The notes under the pieces were generated by a model that was not told the origin of the DNA, made no database searches, and saw only the letters and a program-made list of their open reading frames with translations. This document shows positions 7,334 to 15,687 of a DNA stretch of 64,000 nt, one piece after another. Position 1 is the stretch's first letter, and every line of letters starts with the position of its first letter. The position numbers and the translations under genes are program-made. Source of the DNA: Elusimicrobiota bacterium (lineage in GTDB: Bacteria > Elusimicrobiota > Elusimicrobia > UBA1565 > UBA9628); assembly GCA_016194705.1 (NCBI GenBank), contig JACQAZ010000019.1, positions 1 to 64,000 of the forward strand, in the 5' to 3' direction.

Positions 7334-8428
7334 ATGAGGCGACCGTTCGCCGTGGCCGCGATCATCGCGCTGCTTTCTCCCGCCGCTTTCGCGCAGTTCT
7401 CCTCGACGACGCTCAGGGCCGTCGACGTCTACCGCTCGGACCAGATCTCGGCCGATCAGATCAGGCAGCAGAACGGATCCCTGCTCGACGCCTACGCGCG
7501 CCTGCGCTACGAGGGCCGCAAGAGCCGGCTCAAGGAAGCGTCGAACCTCAAGGCCCAGCTCGAGGGCAAGGTCCGGGCCATGGGCAAGTTCGCCTTCGTC
7601 GACCTCTACTACGGCGATTACGCGACCTCGGCCGCGCGCAAGCTCTACATCACCTTCGACGTCGTCGACGAGGCGGAGACCAAGACCCGCATGCCGTTCC
7701 GGCCGGCCCCGAAGGGCCATCTCGCCGATCCAGGCGGCCTGTTGGAAGCTTGGCAGCAATACGATCAGATCGGGCTCGCCCTGACCGGCCAGGGGCTGCT
7801 CTCAAGCTCCGAGCACGCCTCCTGTTCCGGGTACTATTGCCGCTGGGGCTCCTCGACGCCCGAGCTGGCGTCCTGGGAGGCCAAGCTCTCGCAGGGCGCC
7901 GAACCCCAGAAGAAGGCTCTCATGAAGGTCGCGCGCGAAGACGCGGAGCCCGCGCGCCGCGCGGCCGCGCTCTACGCCTTGTCCTACATCGCCGACGGCA
8001 ACGAACTCGCGAAGTTCGCGCTCGAGGCGCTCGAGGATCCCTCCGTCGAGACCAGGGCCGCGGCCCTGCAGATCGTCTCCGACATCGCCGTCTATCACAA
8101 GACGATCTTCGTCGATCTCAGCCGCATCGTCGCGGTGCTCGATTACCCGACCGTTTCGGACCGCAGCAAGGCGCTCGGGATGCTCGTCGCCTTGGCCGAC
8201 CTGCCGACCTACCGTCCCTACATCCTCACGCGCGCCGCCCCGCTTCTGCTTGCGCTGCTCCGGATGGATCAGCCCTGCATCCACGACCTCGCCTTCACCT
8301 TGCTCGCGGTGCTCTCGCAGGCCGCCTATGACGGGCGGGACTACGACTCCTGGGGCCGGTGGCTCGAGAATCACGCCTCGAGCGCGACCGTCGTCGCGCC
8401 CGAGGTCCGCAAGAAGCATGCCCGCTAG
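7334..8428 (+). CDS. Secreted HEAT-repeat protein
   Basis: The start at 7334 gives 364 residues with a signal peptide (MRRPFAVAAIIALLSPAAFA). The track start at 7175 lies inside the divergent gene. Residues about 190-330 contain helical pairs such as DAEPARRAAALYALSYIAD and EDPSVETRAAALQIVSDIAV, which resemble HEAT/PBS repeats used for protein binding. The first 180 residues are unrecognised and include a CSGYYC cysteine pair. The likely location is the periplasm or outside the cell. The function is unknown. The next gene overlaps its stop by 11 nt. Confidence 0.75.
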   Translation: MRRPFAVAAIIALLSPAAFAQFSSTTLRAVDVYRSDQISADQIRQQNGSLLDAYARLRYEGRKSRLKEASNLKAQLEGKVRAMGKFAFVDLYYGDYATSAARKLYITFDVVDEAETKTRMPFRPAPKGHLADPGGLLEAWQQYDQIGLALTGQGLLSSSEHASCSGYYCRWGSSTPELASWEAKLSQGAEPQKKALMKVAREDAEPARRAAALYALSYIADGNELAKFALEALEDPSVETRAAALQIVSDIAVYHKTIFVDLSRIVAVLDYPTVSDRSKALGMLVALADLPTYRPYILTRAAPLLLALLRMDQPCIHDLAFTLLAVLSQAAYDGRDYDSWGRWLENHASSATVVAPEVRKKHAR

Positions 8429-8624
8429 CTGGTTCAAGCCCTCTGCGCCAACCTCCGTCGGCATCGGCTTCAAGATGACGCCGGCGCTTCTGGTCAAGAT
8501 CTTCGCCAGCACGACTCTTTGCGTGCTCGGGATGTACTACCTTGGCAAAGGCAGGAAGGAGCACGACTTCCCAAAGATGATGCTCGGCAGCGTGCTGATC
8601 CTGGCGGGACTCTTCGTCTTTTAG
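8418..8624 (+). CDS. Small membrane protein, 68 aa
   Basis: The ATG at 8418 overlaps the HEAT gene end; an internal ATG at 8475 would give 49 residues. The core reads LVKIFASTTLCVLGMYYLGK then DFPKMMLGSVLILAGLFVF, which is two short membrane helices with a basic turn. The protein encoded at 35118-35366 has the same layout and ends VQKMVIGAALTLASFFLF, so the two are paralogous. The function is unknown. Confidence 0.6.
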   Translation: MPASWFKPSAPTSVGIGFKMTPALLVKIFASTTLCVLGMYYLGKGRKEHDFPKMMLGSVLILAGLFVF

Positions 8625-8634
8625 CCGCGCGCCG

Positions 8635-9636
8635 TCAGTGCGGGCGGCGCTTCTGGACCTCCTGTTCCATCTCCTTTTCGAGGTCCTCCATCTCGGCCAT
8701 GTCCGCCATCAACTGATCGATCTTGTACGGCTTGGCGGGCGTGACGATCTCCGCCTTTGCGGGCTTCGCGGCTTTGGCCTCCGGCTTTGGCGCGTTCTCT
8801 TCCTTCACTTGCGCCTTCTCGACGGGCTTGGCTTGAGGTTTTTCCTCGGCGGGCTTCTCCTCTGCCGGCTTGCCCGCCTCCGGCGAGGGGCGGTCTTCCT
8901 CGGCGGGAGCCTTCGCGAGCGTGACCGCCGAGCCGGCCAGCCAGCTCTTGACGACGCTGGACTTTAGGGAGAAATTGACGCTCGTGATCGTCAGTCCATC
9001 GGCGGCCTTGCGCGCCATCGAGGTGTTGACGCCGATGAGGTTTCCCTGCCGGTCGATCAGCGGCCCGCCGGAGTTGCCCCGGTTGATGGAGGCGTCGGTC
9101 TGGAAAACGTTCTTGCCTTTGACCCCGCCGAGATCGGCGACGACGGTGCTGACGACGCCTGTCGTCAGGGTCCAAAGGCCGCCTTGCTCGGGATGGCCGA
9201 TGGCCACCACGGGGTCCCCCGCCGAGACCGAGTCCGCGTCGCCGATCGCGAGCACCGCGGCGCCGGCGGGCTTCTCGTCGAGTTCGAGCAGCGCCAAGTC
9301 CAGGGCGCGGTCGGCCTTGATGACGCGCGCGGAGCGGCCGTTGATCAGGTCGGTCTTGGGGTCTCCGCTCAGCTTGGCGGGCTTGAAGTAGACGTGGATG
9401 TTCTCATAGGGCTTCCCGGTCGAAGCCTTCAGGGCCACGTGCGCGTTGGTCAGGACATGCCCGTTCTCGTCGATCAGCGAGCCCGAGCCCAGCTCTCCGG
9501 TCCCGTCGGGCCCTGTGCACATCAGCAGGACCACCGCGGGGCCGTCCTTCTGATAAATCTGGCGGGGGCTGAGCTCCGCCTGCGCGGCGGCGAAGGCGGG
9601 CGCGAGCAAGGCGGCCAGCAGCGTGGACCTGATCAT
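8635..9636 (-). CDS. DegP/HtrA-type trypsin-like serine protease without PDZ
   Basis: A signal peptide (LLAALLAPAFAAAQA) is followed by an S1C protease domain with catalytic His66 (TNAHV), Asp113 (LDLALL) and Ser189 (GNSGGPL). The C-terminal 110 residues carry no PDZ domain but a low-complexity Glu-Lys-Pro-Ala stretch with repeated KPAEE, probably an extended periplasmic linker. It would degrade or process envelope proteins. A GAGGAGGTC ribosome-binding site lies about 10 nt before the ATG, and a TTGACG-18-TATACT promoter lies upstream, so this gene has a normal leader. Confidence 0.87.
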   Translation of the reverse strand: MIRSTLLAALLAPAFAAAQAELSPRQIYQKDGPAVVLLMCTGPDGTGELGSGSLIDENGHVLTNAHVALKASTGKPYENIHVYFKPAKLSGDPKTDLINGRSARVIKADRALDLALLELDEKPAGAAVLAIGDADSVSAGDPVVAIGHPEQGGLWTLTTGVVSTVVADLGGVKGKNVFQTDASINRGNSGGPLIDRQGNLIGVNTSMARKAADGLTITSVNFSLKSSVVKSWLAGSAVTLAKAPAEEDRPSPEAGKPAEEKPAEEKPQAKPVEKAQVKEENAPKPEAKAAKPAKAEIVTPAKPYKIDQLMADMAEMEDLEKEMEQEVQKRRPH

Positions 9637-9672
9637 AAAGGATAGACCTCCTCAACGGGAACGGCGCACGTT

Positions 9673-9702
9673 AGTATAGCCTCGGCGCCGGACCCTCGTC
9701 AA
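9673..9702 (-). promoter_or_regulatory. Promoter of the S1C protease gene
   Basis: Minus-strand TTGACG and TATACT are separated by 18 nt. The predicted 5' leader is about 30 nt and carries a strong Shine-Dalgarno sequence. Confidence 0.62.
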
Positions 9703-9735
9703 GCGCGTCGGGAAGAGACTTCGGTCACACGCCGC

Positions 9736-11013
9736 TCAAGGACTGATGCGCCTGGCGTCGATGAGGCCCACGCCTTCGGCCGCCGGCGGCAGGCAGGCCT
9801 GCCGCGTGCACAGGCGCCGCGCGGCCGCGGCCATGGTCTGCGCGACCTCCGCGGGTCCCCGCGCGCCCCTGGCCGCGGCGATCGCGGCCAGCCCGCCGAC
9901 GTGCGGCGAGGCCATCGAGGTCCCCGAGTGCATCGCGTATTTCCCCCCGGGGGCGGTCGAGATCACATCGACGCCGGGAGCGATGAAAGAGACGTAGTCG
10001 CCCTGGCTCGAGAACTTGGCGAGTCCGTTGTTCTTGTCGCTCGCTCCCACCGCGATGACCCCCGGATAGGCGCCCGGGTAGGACGGGTCGTTGTCGGGTC
10101 CCTCGTTGCCCGAGGCCGCGACGATCGTCACGCCCTTGTTGAGCGCGCGGGCCACGGCGCGCTCCAACGACGGGCTGGTCTGCGGCGAGCCGAGAGACAT
10201 GTTGATGACGTCGACGCCGCGGTTGGCGGCCCAGTTAATGCCTCGCACGATGTTGGAGACCGAGCCGCCGCCCTTTTCATCGAGGACCTTGACGGGGATC
10301 ACGTGCGCCAGGGGTGCTACGCCGACCACTCCCTTGCCGTCCCATCGGGCCGCGATGGTGCCTGCGACGTGCGTGCCGTGACCCTGGTCGTCCATCGGCT
10401 CCGCCTCGGGATCGACGAAGTTGACGCCTTCGTCGAGCCGGCAATCGAGGTCCGGGTGTCCGCAGTCGACGCCCGTGTCGACGACCGCGACGGTCGCTCC
10501 GGCGCCCATCGTTGCGGGCGCGCTCTCGTCCCATTCCTGGGGAGCCTTGACGCGCTCGATGCCCCAAGGCACCTCGCCCGAGATCAGGTCGGACGGCGGC
10601 GCCTGGACCGCGGCCATCTTCGGCAGTCCGCCCATGACGGCGGGGAGGCCCGGCAGCGGCGTCGACGCGAAGGTCTGCGGCCCGTCGATCTTGAGCCAGT
10701 TGACGTAGAAGTCGTCCTCGACATCCTGCACGTGCTTGTAGCCTCGCAGCTTCGCCTTGTCGGTGGCGAGTTGGTCGTCGGGGACCTCGATGATGATCAA
10801 ATCGATGTTGGCCAGGTCCTCGACTGAATCCAGGCCGAGAAGCTGGGCGAGTTCGGCCTTCTCGGCTTCCGACAGGCGCGAATCCACGCTGATGATGAGG
10901 CGTTTTACGCCCCTCCCTCCTCCTCGGCGGCTGCGGGCGAAGGACGGAGCCGCGGCGGCGAGTCCTACGACAAAGGCCAGCAGGAACGACCAGGCTCGGC
11001 GATGACGGGTCAT
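9736..11013 (-). CDS. Subtilisin-like serine protease (S8) with N-terminal propeptide
   Basis: The 425-residue preproprotein has a signal peptide (FLLAFVVGLAAAAPSFA), an inhibitor-I9-like propeptide (about residues 37-110) and an S8 domain. The catalytic triad is visible: AVVDTGVDCGHPD with Asp, GHGTHVAGT with His, and GTSMASPH with Ser. NEGP carries the oxyanion Asn. Paired cysteines (CGHPDLDC, CTRQAC) suggest disulfides in an exported enzyme. It is preceded on the same strand by a 222-bp gap that holds a terminator-like structure only about 30 nt upstream of the ATG. A GGGAG ribosome-binding site is present. Confidence 0.92.
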   Translation of the reverse strand: MTRHRRAWSFLLAFVVGLAAAAPSFARSRRGGGRGVKRLIISVDSRLSEAEKAELAQLLGLDSVEDLANIDLIIIEVPDDQLATDKAKLRGYKHVQDVEDDFYVNWLKIDGPQTFASTPLPGLPAVMGGLPKMAAVQAPPSDLISGEVPWGIERVKAPQEWDESAPATMGAGATVAVVDTGVDCGHPDLDCRLDEGVNFVDPEAEPMDDQGHGTHVAGTIAARWDGKGVVGVAPLAHVIPVKVLDEKGGGSVSNIVRGINWAANRGVDVINMSLGSPQTSPSLERAVARALNKGVTIVAASGNEGPDNDPSYPGAYPGVIAVGASDKNNGLAKFSSQGDYVSFIAPGVDVISTAPGGKYAMHSGTSMASPHVGGLAAIAAARGARGPAEVAQTMAAAARRLCTRQACLPPAAEGVGLIDARRISP

Positions 11014-11043
11014 TTAATCTCCCTTAACTAATCCGCCTCCCCG

Positions 11044-11097
11044 AAAAAAAAGAGGAGGTCGGCGTCTCTCCCCTGGTGACGCCGGGTTGGGCCCGGC
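11044..11097 (-). terminator. Intrinsic terminator or attenuator before the subtilase gene
   Basis: On the minus strand two hairpins share bases: GCCGGG/CCCGGC and GGCGTC/GACGCC, which overlap at 11081-11083 and so exclude one another. They are followed by T8 at 11051-11044. It could simply end the upstream lipoprotein transcript. Because it lies just before the subtilase ribosome-binding site, it could also attenuate subtilase expression. Confidence 0.6.
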
Positions 11098-11181
11098 GGT
11101 GGATGCTCCCCGGCCTGATCCCGGGGATTACAAGGTCATCAGCAGTGTAAGCCGGATGGCCTAGTTTGGGGAGGGTCGTTA

Positions 11182-11202
11182 GTCCCAGGACAATCCTGGG
11201 AC
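11182..11202. other. Perfect 9-bp hairpin GTCCCAGGA-caa-TCCTGGGAC
   Basis: This tight stem-loop lies 35 nt downstream of the lipoprotein stop. No T-tract follows on either side, so it is a weak candidate terminator or RNA-stabilising stem. It contains the CCTAGG/CCCAGG-type motif seen in other gaps of this window. Confidence 0.5.
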
Positions 11203-11236
11203 CTTTGGTCCGGGGTCGGCCCCGAAGGGCCCAAGC

Positions 11237-11926
11237 CTAGTTCGCCGGGCTCGGGGGCGGCGGCGCGCTCCCCCCGCCGGAGCTTTCCATGCGGGCGGGT
11301 TCGCTGGGAGCCTCGGCGGGCGGCTCGTGAGCGGACCTCTTTTTCTTGATCGAGGTTTTCTTCTTGTAGACCGCGTGTCGGACAGGAGCGGGCTTGGCCT
11401 TCTTGGTCTGCGCGGTCTCGCCCTTGGGCGCGGGCGCGACGGCGGCGGCGGCCGGAGCCGCGGGGATCGCGGTGGCCTCGAGCTCGAGGCTCTCGCTCTT
11501 CCAGGGTTTCTCGATCCATTCGCGGAACCAGTCCTTCTGGTCGGAGAGCTGCTTCTTGTCGAAATCCTCCCGTGCCGTTTCCTGCTTGTCGCTGAAGCGC
11601 TCGAGCTCTTTGTCGCGCTCCTCGGACCTGACGGACTTCAAGAACAAGAAGAAGGCTTTGCGCTCCTCGGCGATGTAGCGCTCGAAGTCGAGGCGTTCCT
11701 TCTCCATCTTGAGCTGGAAGCCTGCGATCCGGTCGAGCTGCTGCTTGACCTTGCCGGCGCGGGTCGAGAGTTTGACGTCGAGCGCGCCGCGCCGCTGGTC
11801 GAGATCCTGGTCGCTTAGTCCCGGGCCGGGTCCGCCCTTGGAGTCCTTAGACGAGCTACCTTCGGCCGTGGCGCATGAGGCCAGGCAAAGGATGAGGGCC
11901 GGAAGCAGCGCGTGGCGAGAAAGCAT
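11237..11926 (-). CDS. Lipoprotein with coiled-coil and Pro/Ala/Lys-rich tail
   Basis: Starting at ATG 11926 gives 229 residues. The signal ends in a lipobox (LILCLASC). Residues about 40-120 are strongly charged and helical (KMEKERLDFERYIAEERKAF and following), consistent with a coiled coil. The last 100 residues are Ala/Pro/Lys rich and disordered. AGGAGACGACAACG precedes the ATG and a perfect promoter lies further up. It is probably an envelope spacer or scaffold. No family was recognised. The longer track ORF runs back into the tRNA gene and is not the real start. Confidence 0.75.
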   Translation of the reverse strand: MLSRHALLPALILCLASCATAEGSSSKDSKGGPGPGLSDQDLDQRRGALDVKLSTRAGKVKQQLDRIAGFQLKMEKERLDFERYIAEERKAFFLFLKSVRSEERDKELERFSDKQETAREDFDKKQLSDQKDWFREWIEKPWKSESLELEATAIPAAPAAAAVAPAPKGETAQTKKAKPAPVRHAVYKKKTSIKKKRSAHEPPAEAPSEPARMESSGGGSAPPPPSPAN

Positions 11927-11971
11927 CGTTGTCGTCTCCTTGGATCGGGCCTTCCAGGCCCGGCCGCAACA

Positions 11972-12000
11972 AGTATATTGGTCCGTCCCGGACCTGTCAA
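11972..12000 (-). promoter_or_regulatory. Consensus promoter of the lipoprotein gene with spacer palindrome
   Basis: TTGACA and TATACT on the minus strand are exactly 17 nt apart. Nearly the whole spacer is the hairpin GGTCCG-gga-CGGACC, a possible operator. The leader of about 40 nt contains AGGAG. Confidence 0.7.
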
Positions 12001-12016
12001 GACCGGGGCCGTGAAA

Positions 12017-12091
12017 TGGTGTCCCCGACAGGAATCGAACCTGTATCGCATGCTTAGAAGGCACGTGCTCTATCCATTGAGCTACGGGGAC
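12017..12091 (-). tRNA. tRNA-Arg (anticodon TCT), with encoded CCA
   Basis: The reverse complement starts GTCCCCGTAGCTCAATGG and ends CGGGGACACCA. It folds into a full cloverleaf: a 7-bp acceptor stem, a GCTC/GAGC D-stem, a CGTGC/GCATG anticodon stem with the loop CTTCTAA, and an ACAGG/CCTGT T-stem. The anticodon UCU reads AGA. The gene lies between the thioredoxin-like gene and the lipoprotein gene. Confidence 0.93.
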
Positions 12092-12101
12092 GCGTGCGTC
12101 T

Positions 12102-12800
12102 CTACGTCTTCTTCGGCGGAGCCTTGCGGATCGTCCGTGAAAAATTGAGGTTCTTCTGCGCCAGGGCGTCGTGGAACCAGCGCATGAGGCGGCGCTGGTA
12201 GCCCTCCAGCGACTCGGTGTACGAGCCGCTCGCGTCGACCTCGCGCGGGAAGGGCAGGCCCTGCAGCCAGCTCGTGGCTTTGCCGTTCTTGTACATGACG
12301 AAAGCCGGCAGCGGCTCGAGCGAGACCTTCGGGGACAGCAAGCCGCTGGCTCCGACCGCCGCGCCGTCGAACCGGTAGAACGCGTAGCGCCCTTTGAATT
12401 CGGGAGCCAGCGCGTCGAGCACCGGGAGGATCGCGTCGCAGTCCGGGCAATCGGGCCTCACCACGGTCAGTAAGACCGTCGTGCCCGCGCGCAGCACCGT
12501 CGGCTTGAAGTCCTGCGGAGTCAAGGGCTTCACCGGGGAGGCGGCCAGCTGTTCGCCGACTTCGCCGGCCTGCCCCATCGCGCCCTTCTTGGCGCTGTCG
12601 TAGCGGCTGAGAGTGGCTTGACCGCCTCCGCTCGACGAGGAGGACCCGCCGCCTGCCGCGCCCTCCTGAGGTTTGGCGGCCGACTGGGTCGCCGTGTCCT
12701 CGCCGCAGCCTCCCGCGCAGCCGGGAAAAATCGGCAGAAGCACGAAGAAAAAAAGCGCCGCCAAGAAAGTCGAAAGAGTCGTGACAGGCCGTTTTTTCAT
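12102..12800 (-). CDS. Thioredoxin-like lipoprotein (CPDC)
   Basis: The 232-residue protein has a lipoprotein signal (FFFVLLPIFPGC) and a Gly/Ser-rich linker (GGGSSSSSGGG). The thioredoxin fold has VVRPDCPDCDAILPVLDALA with a CPDC redox pair and a PLPAFVMYKNG segment holding the cis-proline region. It probably reduces or exchanges thiols at the envelope. It starts 4 nt after the MFS gene stop, so the two are co-transcribed. Confidence 0.78.
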   Translation of the reverse strand: MKKRPVTTLSTFLAALFFFVLLPIFPGCAGGCGEDTATQSAAKPQEGAAGGGSSSSSGGGQATLSRYDSAKKGAMGQAGEVGEQLAASPVKPLTPQDFKPTVLRAGTTVLLTVVRPDCPDCDAILPVLDALAPEFKGRYAFYRFDGAAVGASGLLSPKVSLEPLPAFVMYKNGKATSWLQGLPFPREVDASGSYTESLEGYQRRLMRWFHDALAQKNLNFSRTIRKAPPKKT

Positions 12801-12804
12801 TTCA

Positions 12805-14088
12805 TCACTCCTGGCTCAGGGCGATGCCCCGGGTTTCCGGAAAGGTCCAGACCCACCCCGCCGTGAGGAGCGCGAAGGCGACAGCGAGCAGCAGCCCGCG
12901 CGAGACTCCCGCGGAAGCGGCCAGCGAGGCCATTGCGAGCTGGGTCACGAATTGGAAGCCGCGCGCCATGTTGTAGACCGTTCCCATCGCGGTGTTCCGA
13001 ATCGAGGTCGGAAAGAGTTCTGCGAGCAGCGCTCCGAACCCGGCGGTGCAGCCGGAGCCCAGTCCGACGGCTCCCATCGCCGGCCAAAACAGCGTCGGGT
13101 TCTGGAGCATCTCGGCTCCATACAAAGACAGCGCGGTCAACCCCGCGGCGGTGAGCAGAGAATAAAGCGTGAAAGCGGGACGCCGGCCCAGCCGGTCGGC
13201 GAGCCAGCCGAAGGCGAGCATTCCTGCGAATTGTCCGCCTTGGGCGACCAAAATGAACTTGAGCCGTATCCCGGCGAAGGAGGAGGAATGCGCCTGCGCG
13301 TCGAGCTCGGCGAAATATTCGGGGAGCCAAACGTAGGTCAGCCAGTACGTACCGAGCTTCGAGCAGCCGAGGATCCAGGCTTGCAGCGCGCGCCGCCAAT
13401 GGTCGCGCAGCAAGGTCCGATACTGCCCGAAAAGGGAGACGGGACCGCCGCCCGCCTGACGGACCAGCCACAGGGGCGACTCTGCCACGTTGCGGCGGAT
13501 GAAGACGACGAGCACGGCCGGAAAAGCGGAGAGGAAGAAGACCCAGCGCCAGCCGATGCGGGGCTCGAGGACCAGGCCCGCCAGCACGGCCAATGCGACT
13601 CCCAGGGGCTCGCCGGCCTGCAGCAGAGCCGCGGCCCGGCCCCGCTGCTCCTTTGGGAAGATCTCCGCCATCAGCGCGTGGCCGGTCGCCCATTCCCCCC
13701 CGACGCCGAAGCCGGTCAGCGCGCGGAACAACGCCAATGAGAGCAAGCCCGTGCTGAGCCCGCACAATCCCGTGCCGAGGCAGTAGATCAGGATCGTCCA
13801 CGCCATCACGCGGCGGCGGCCGAAGCGGTCGGCCAGGCCTCCGAAGACGACGCCGCCGACGCCGGAGGCCGCCAGGGCCAGCCCGACGAGCAGGCCCTTG
13901 TTGTGTTCGAAGCTCGCCCCCCAGCCGAGGTCGCGGCTGATGGCCTTGGCCAAGTAGGCGAAGAGTATCAGGTCGTAGAAGTCGAAGAGCCAGCCGAGCA
14001 GGCAGATCGAATAGGCGCGCCAGCGGGAGGCCGCGTCGAGCGGCGCGGGCGCGGTCGGGAGGGCGGCCGGGGCCGTGGCGTGGGGCAT
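12805..14088 (-). CDS. MFS transporter, AAHS/sugar-porter-like
   Basis: The 427-residue protein has about 12 membrane segments. The loop 2-3 signature GGLADRFGRRRVM is present, with FGVGGEWATGHALMAEIFP in helix 4-5, typical of aromatic-acid/metabolite:H+ symporters. An LDAASRWRAYSICLLGWLFDFYDL start is also typical. The ATG at 14088 is preferred over the one at 14100, because the upper ATG overlaps a TATAAT box at 14099-14104. The substrate is unknown. Confidence 0.85.
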   Translation of the reverse strand: MPHATAPAALPTAPAPLDAASRWRAYSICLLGWLFDFYDLILFAYLAKAISRDLGWGASFEHNKGLLVGLALAASGVGGVVFGGLADRFGRRRVMAWTILIYCLGTGLCGLSTGLLSLALFRALTGFGVGGEWATGHALMAEIFPKEQRGRAAALLQAGEPLGVALAVLAGLVLEPRIGWRWVFFLSAFPAVLVVFIRRNVAESPLWLVRQAGGGPVSLFGQYRTLLRDHWRRALQAWILGCSKLGTYWLTYVWLPEYFAELDAQAHSSSFAGIRLKFILVAQGGQFAGMLAFGWLADRLGRRPAFTLYSLLTAAGLTALSLYGAEMLQNPTLFWPAMGAVGLGSGCTAGFGALLAELFPTSIRNTAMGTVYNMARGFQFVTQLAMASLAASAGVSRGLLLAVAFALLTAGWVWTFPETRGIALSQE

Positions 14089-14120
14089 AAGGCCCACCAT
14101 TATATATTAAGGATGCCGGG

Positions 14121-15617
14121 TCAGGGCACGGTGAAGCTCGTGCCGTCGGCCTTGTGGACGGTTTCGCGGATGCCGTCGGGCGTGACCTCGACCGTCAGGT
14201 AGTGGTGGAAGTTGTTGCGCACGCCGCCTGGGAACAAAGGCGAGCCGCCGCCGCCGGTGATGACGTAGCGCACTCCTCGAAATTCCTTGAAGCGGAGTCC
14301 GTGGATATGACCGACGTACACCCGCTCCACCTTGCGGCGCGAGACGAGGTCGGCGAACTCGGCGGAGCCTTCCTTGAAGCCTCCCCAAGATTTGTCCCCG
14401 CCCCCCTTGCCCCAGGGTTTGATGACGGCCGGCGCCATGTGGGTGAACACGATTTTCCGCTTCGCCGTGTCGAGGGCCGCGTCGAGCCAGCGCAGCTGGT
14501 CTGCGGTGAGCCTTCCGGCGCTGGAGTCCACGGTGACGAACCGCGTTCCTCCGTGATCGAAGAAATAGTCGGTCTTGCCGAACAGCGAGCGGTAGAGTTG
14601 GTTGTCGCTGACCCCGTGCGGCTTGCGGCGATCGTGATTGCCGATGACGGTGAGATAGGGTTTCTCGGGGCCCACGCCTGCCAGGGTCTTGAAGAACTCG
14701 AGAAAATTGCGCATGGTGCCGCGGCTGACCATGTCGCCGAGCTGGACCGTGAAGTCGGCGCCGCGGCGGGCCGAGTCCTTGAGCAGGCGCGTGAAGACCC
14801 CTGGAACGTTGAAGAGCAGGCGCCAGAGAGCGAAGCGTCCCGGCTCGGCGTCGCCGATCACGGTGAAGCGGAAGCTCTCGCTCTCGGCGCGCGGCGTTTG
14901 GGCCAGCTTCTCGAGCTGCGCGTCGGTGCGCAATGGAGACGAGAGGCTGCGCACGTGGCGGCGCAGCCGGGTGCCGGGAGATTCGAAGGCGGGATTTGAT
15001 CCGGGAAGGGCCTCGTAGCCCAAGAGGTGCGATTGCAGCAGGGGCAGCGCTCCCCCGGCTGCGTTGAGCTCGTCGAAGACGGCTTGGCCCCCGATCCGGC
15101 GGTCGACCTTGAGGTTCTTGTGCACCATGATCGTCCCGTCGGGCGCTCCGGGATGGCCGACGAGGCCCGCCGATTCGCCGTCGCGCACGACCATCCAGCG
15201 CCCCGCGGAGAGCAGGCTCTCGAAGAGGGCCGGGGAGAAATGAAACCGCACGACGCGGCCGTACTCACCGCGGCCGGCCTTGTGTTCCTCGGCGCTGTAC
15301 TGATCGCTGACCGACCCCTGCCAAAACAAGGAGAAGCCTTTGTTGCCCAGGTCCCCCGCAAGTAGGGCGGCGCCGGCGTCGAGCGCTCCGAGCTCCGCCT
15401 CCGACATGACGCGATAGACGGCGACCGAGGGCTGGCCGGCGAAAGATGACGTTTCCAACGGCAGGCGGACCGGCGTGTCGAGGGCCGGGATGGCCGGCGT
15501 CAGCCGATGGAGGGAGAAGCCCGCGTCGGAAGCCAGGGAGGGAATCCTGGGAACGGCGCGCTCGGCGGCGCGCATCGGCCAAGCAAGGGCCAAGAGCAGC
15601 AAGAATGCCTTGCGCAT
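14121..15617 (-). CDS. Secreted metallophosphoesterase with ~190-aa N-terminal domain
   Basis: This 498-residue protein has a signal peptide (FLLLLALAWPMRAAERA). Its C-terminal 290 residues match the protein at 3864-4766 (GDAEPGRFALWRLLFNVPGV, QLGDMVSRGT, GNHDRRKPHG, VGHIHG). The N-terminal domain (about 45-215) begins VAVYRVMSEAELGALDAG and includes NKGFSLFWQG; the layout faintly recalls ADP-ribosyltransferase-fold domains, but I cannot see catalytic residues. TATAAT lies 6 nt before the ATG, indicating a leaderless transcript. It may hydrolyse a phosphoester outside the cytoplasm. Confidence 0.82.
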   Translation of the reverse strand: MRKAFLLLLALAWPMRAAERAVPRIPSLASDAGFSLHRLTPAIPALDTPVRLPLETSSFAGQPSVAVYRVMSEAELGALDAGAALLAGDLGNKGFSLFWQGSVSDQYSAEEHKAGRGEYGRVVRFHFSPALFESLLSAGRWMVVRDGESAGLVGHPGAPDGTIMVHKNLKVDRRIGGQAVFDELNAAGGALPLLQSHLLGYEALPGSNPAFESPGTRLRRHVRSLSSPLRTDAQLEKLAQTPRAESESFRFTVIGDAEPGRFALWRLLFNVPGVFTRLLKDSARRGADFTVQLGDMVSRGTMRNFLEFFKTLAGVGPEKPYLTVIGNHDRRKPHGVSDNQLYRSLFGKTDYFFDHGGTRFVTVDSSAGRLTADQLRWLDAALDTAKRKIVFTHMAPAVIKPWGKGGGDKSWGGFKEGSAEFADLVSRRKVERVYVGHIHGLRFKEFRGVRYVITGGGGSPLFPGGVRNNFHHYLTVEVTPDGIRETVHKADGTSFTVP

Positions 15618-15687
15618 CCGTTGATTATAGCGAGTGACGCACGCGCGGGCCCGGCCTTCGAGGTCCCAGAATCGCGGAGTATTGGGC

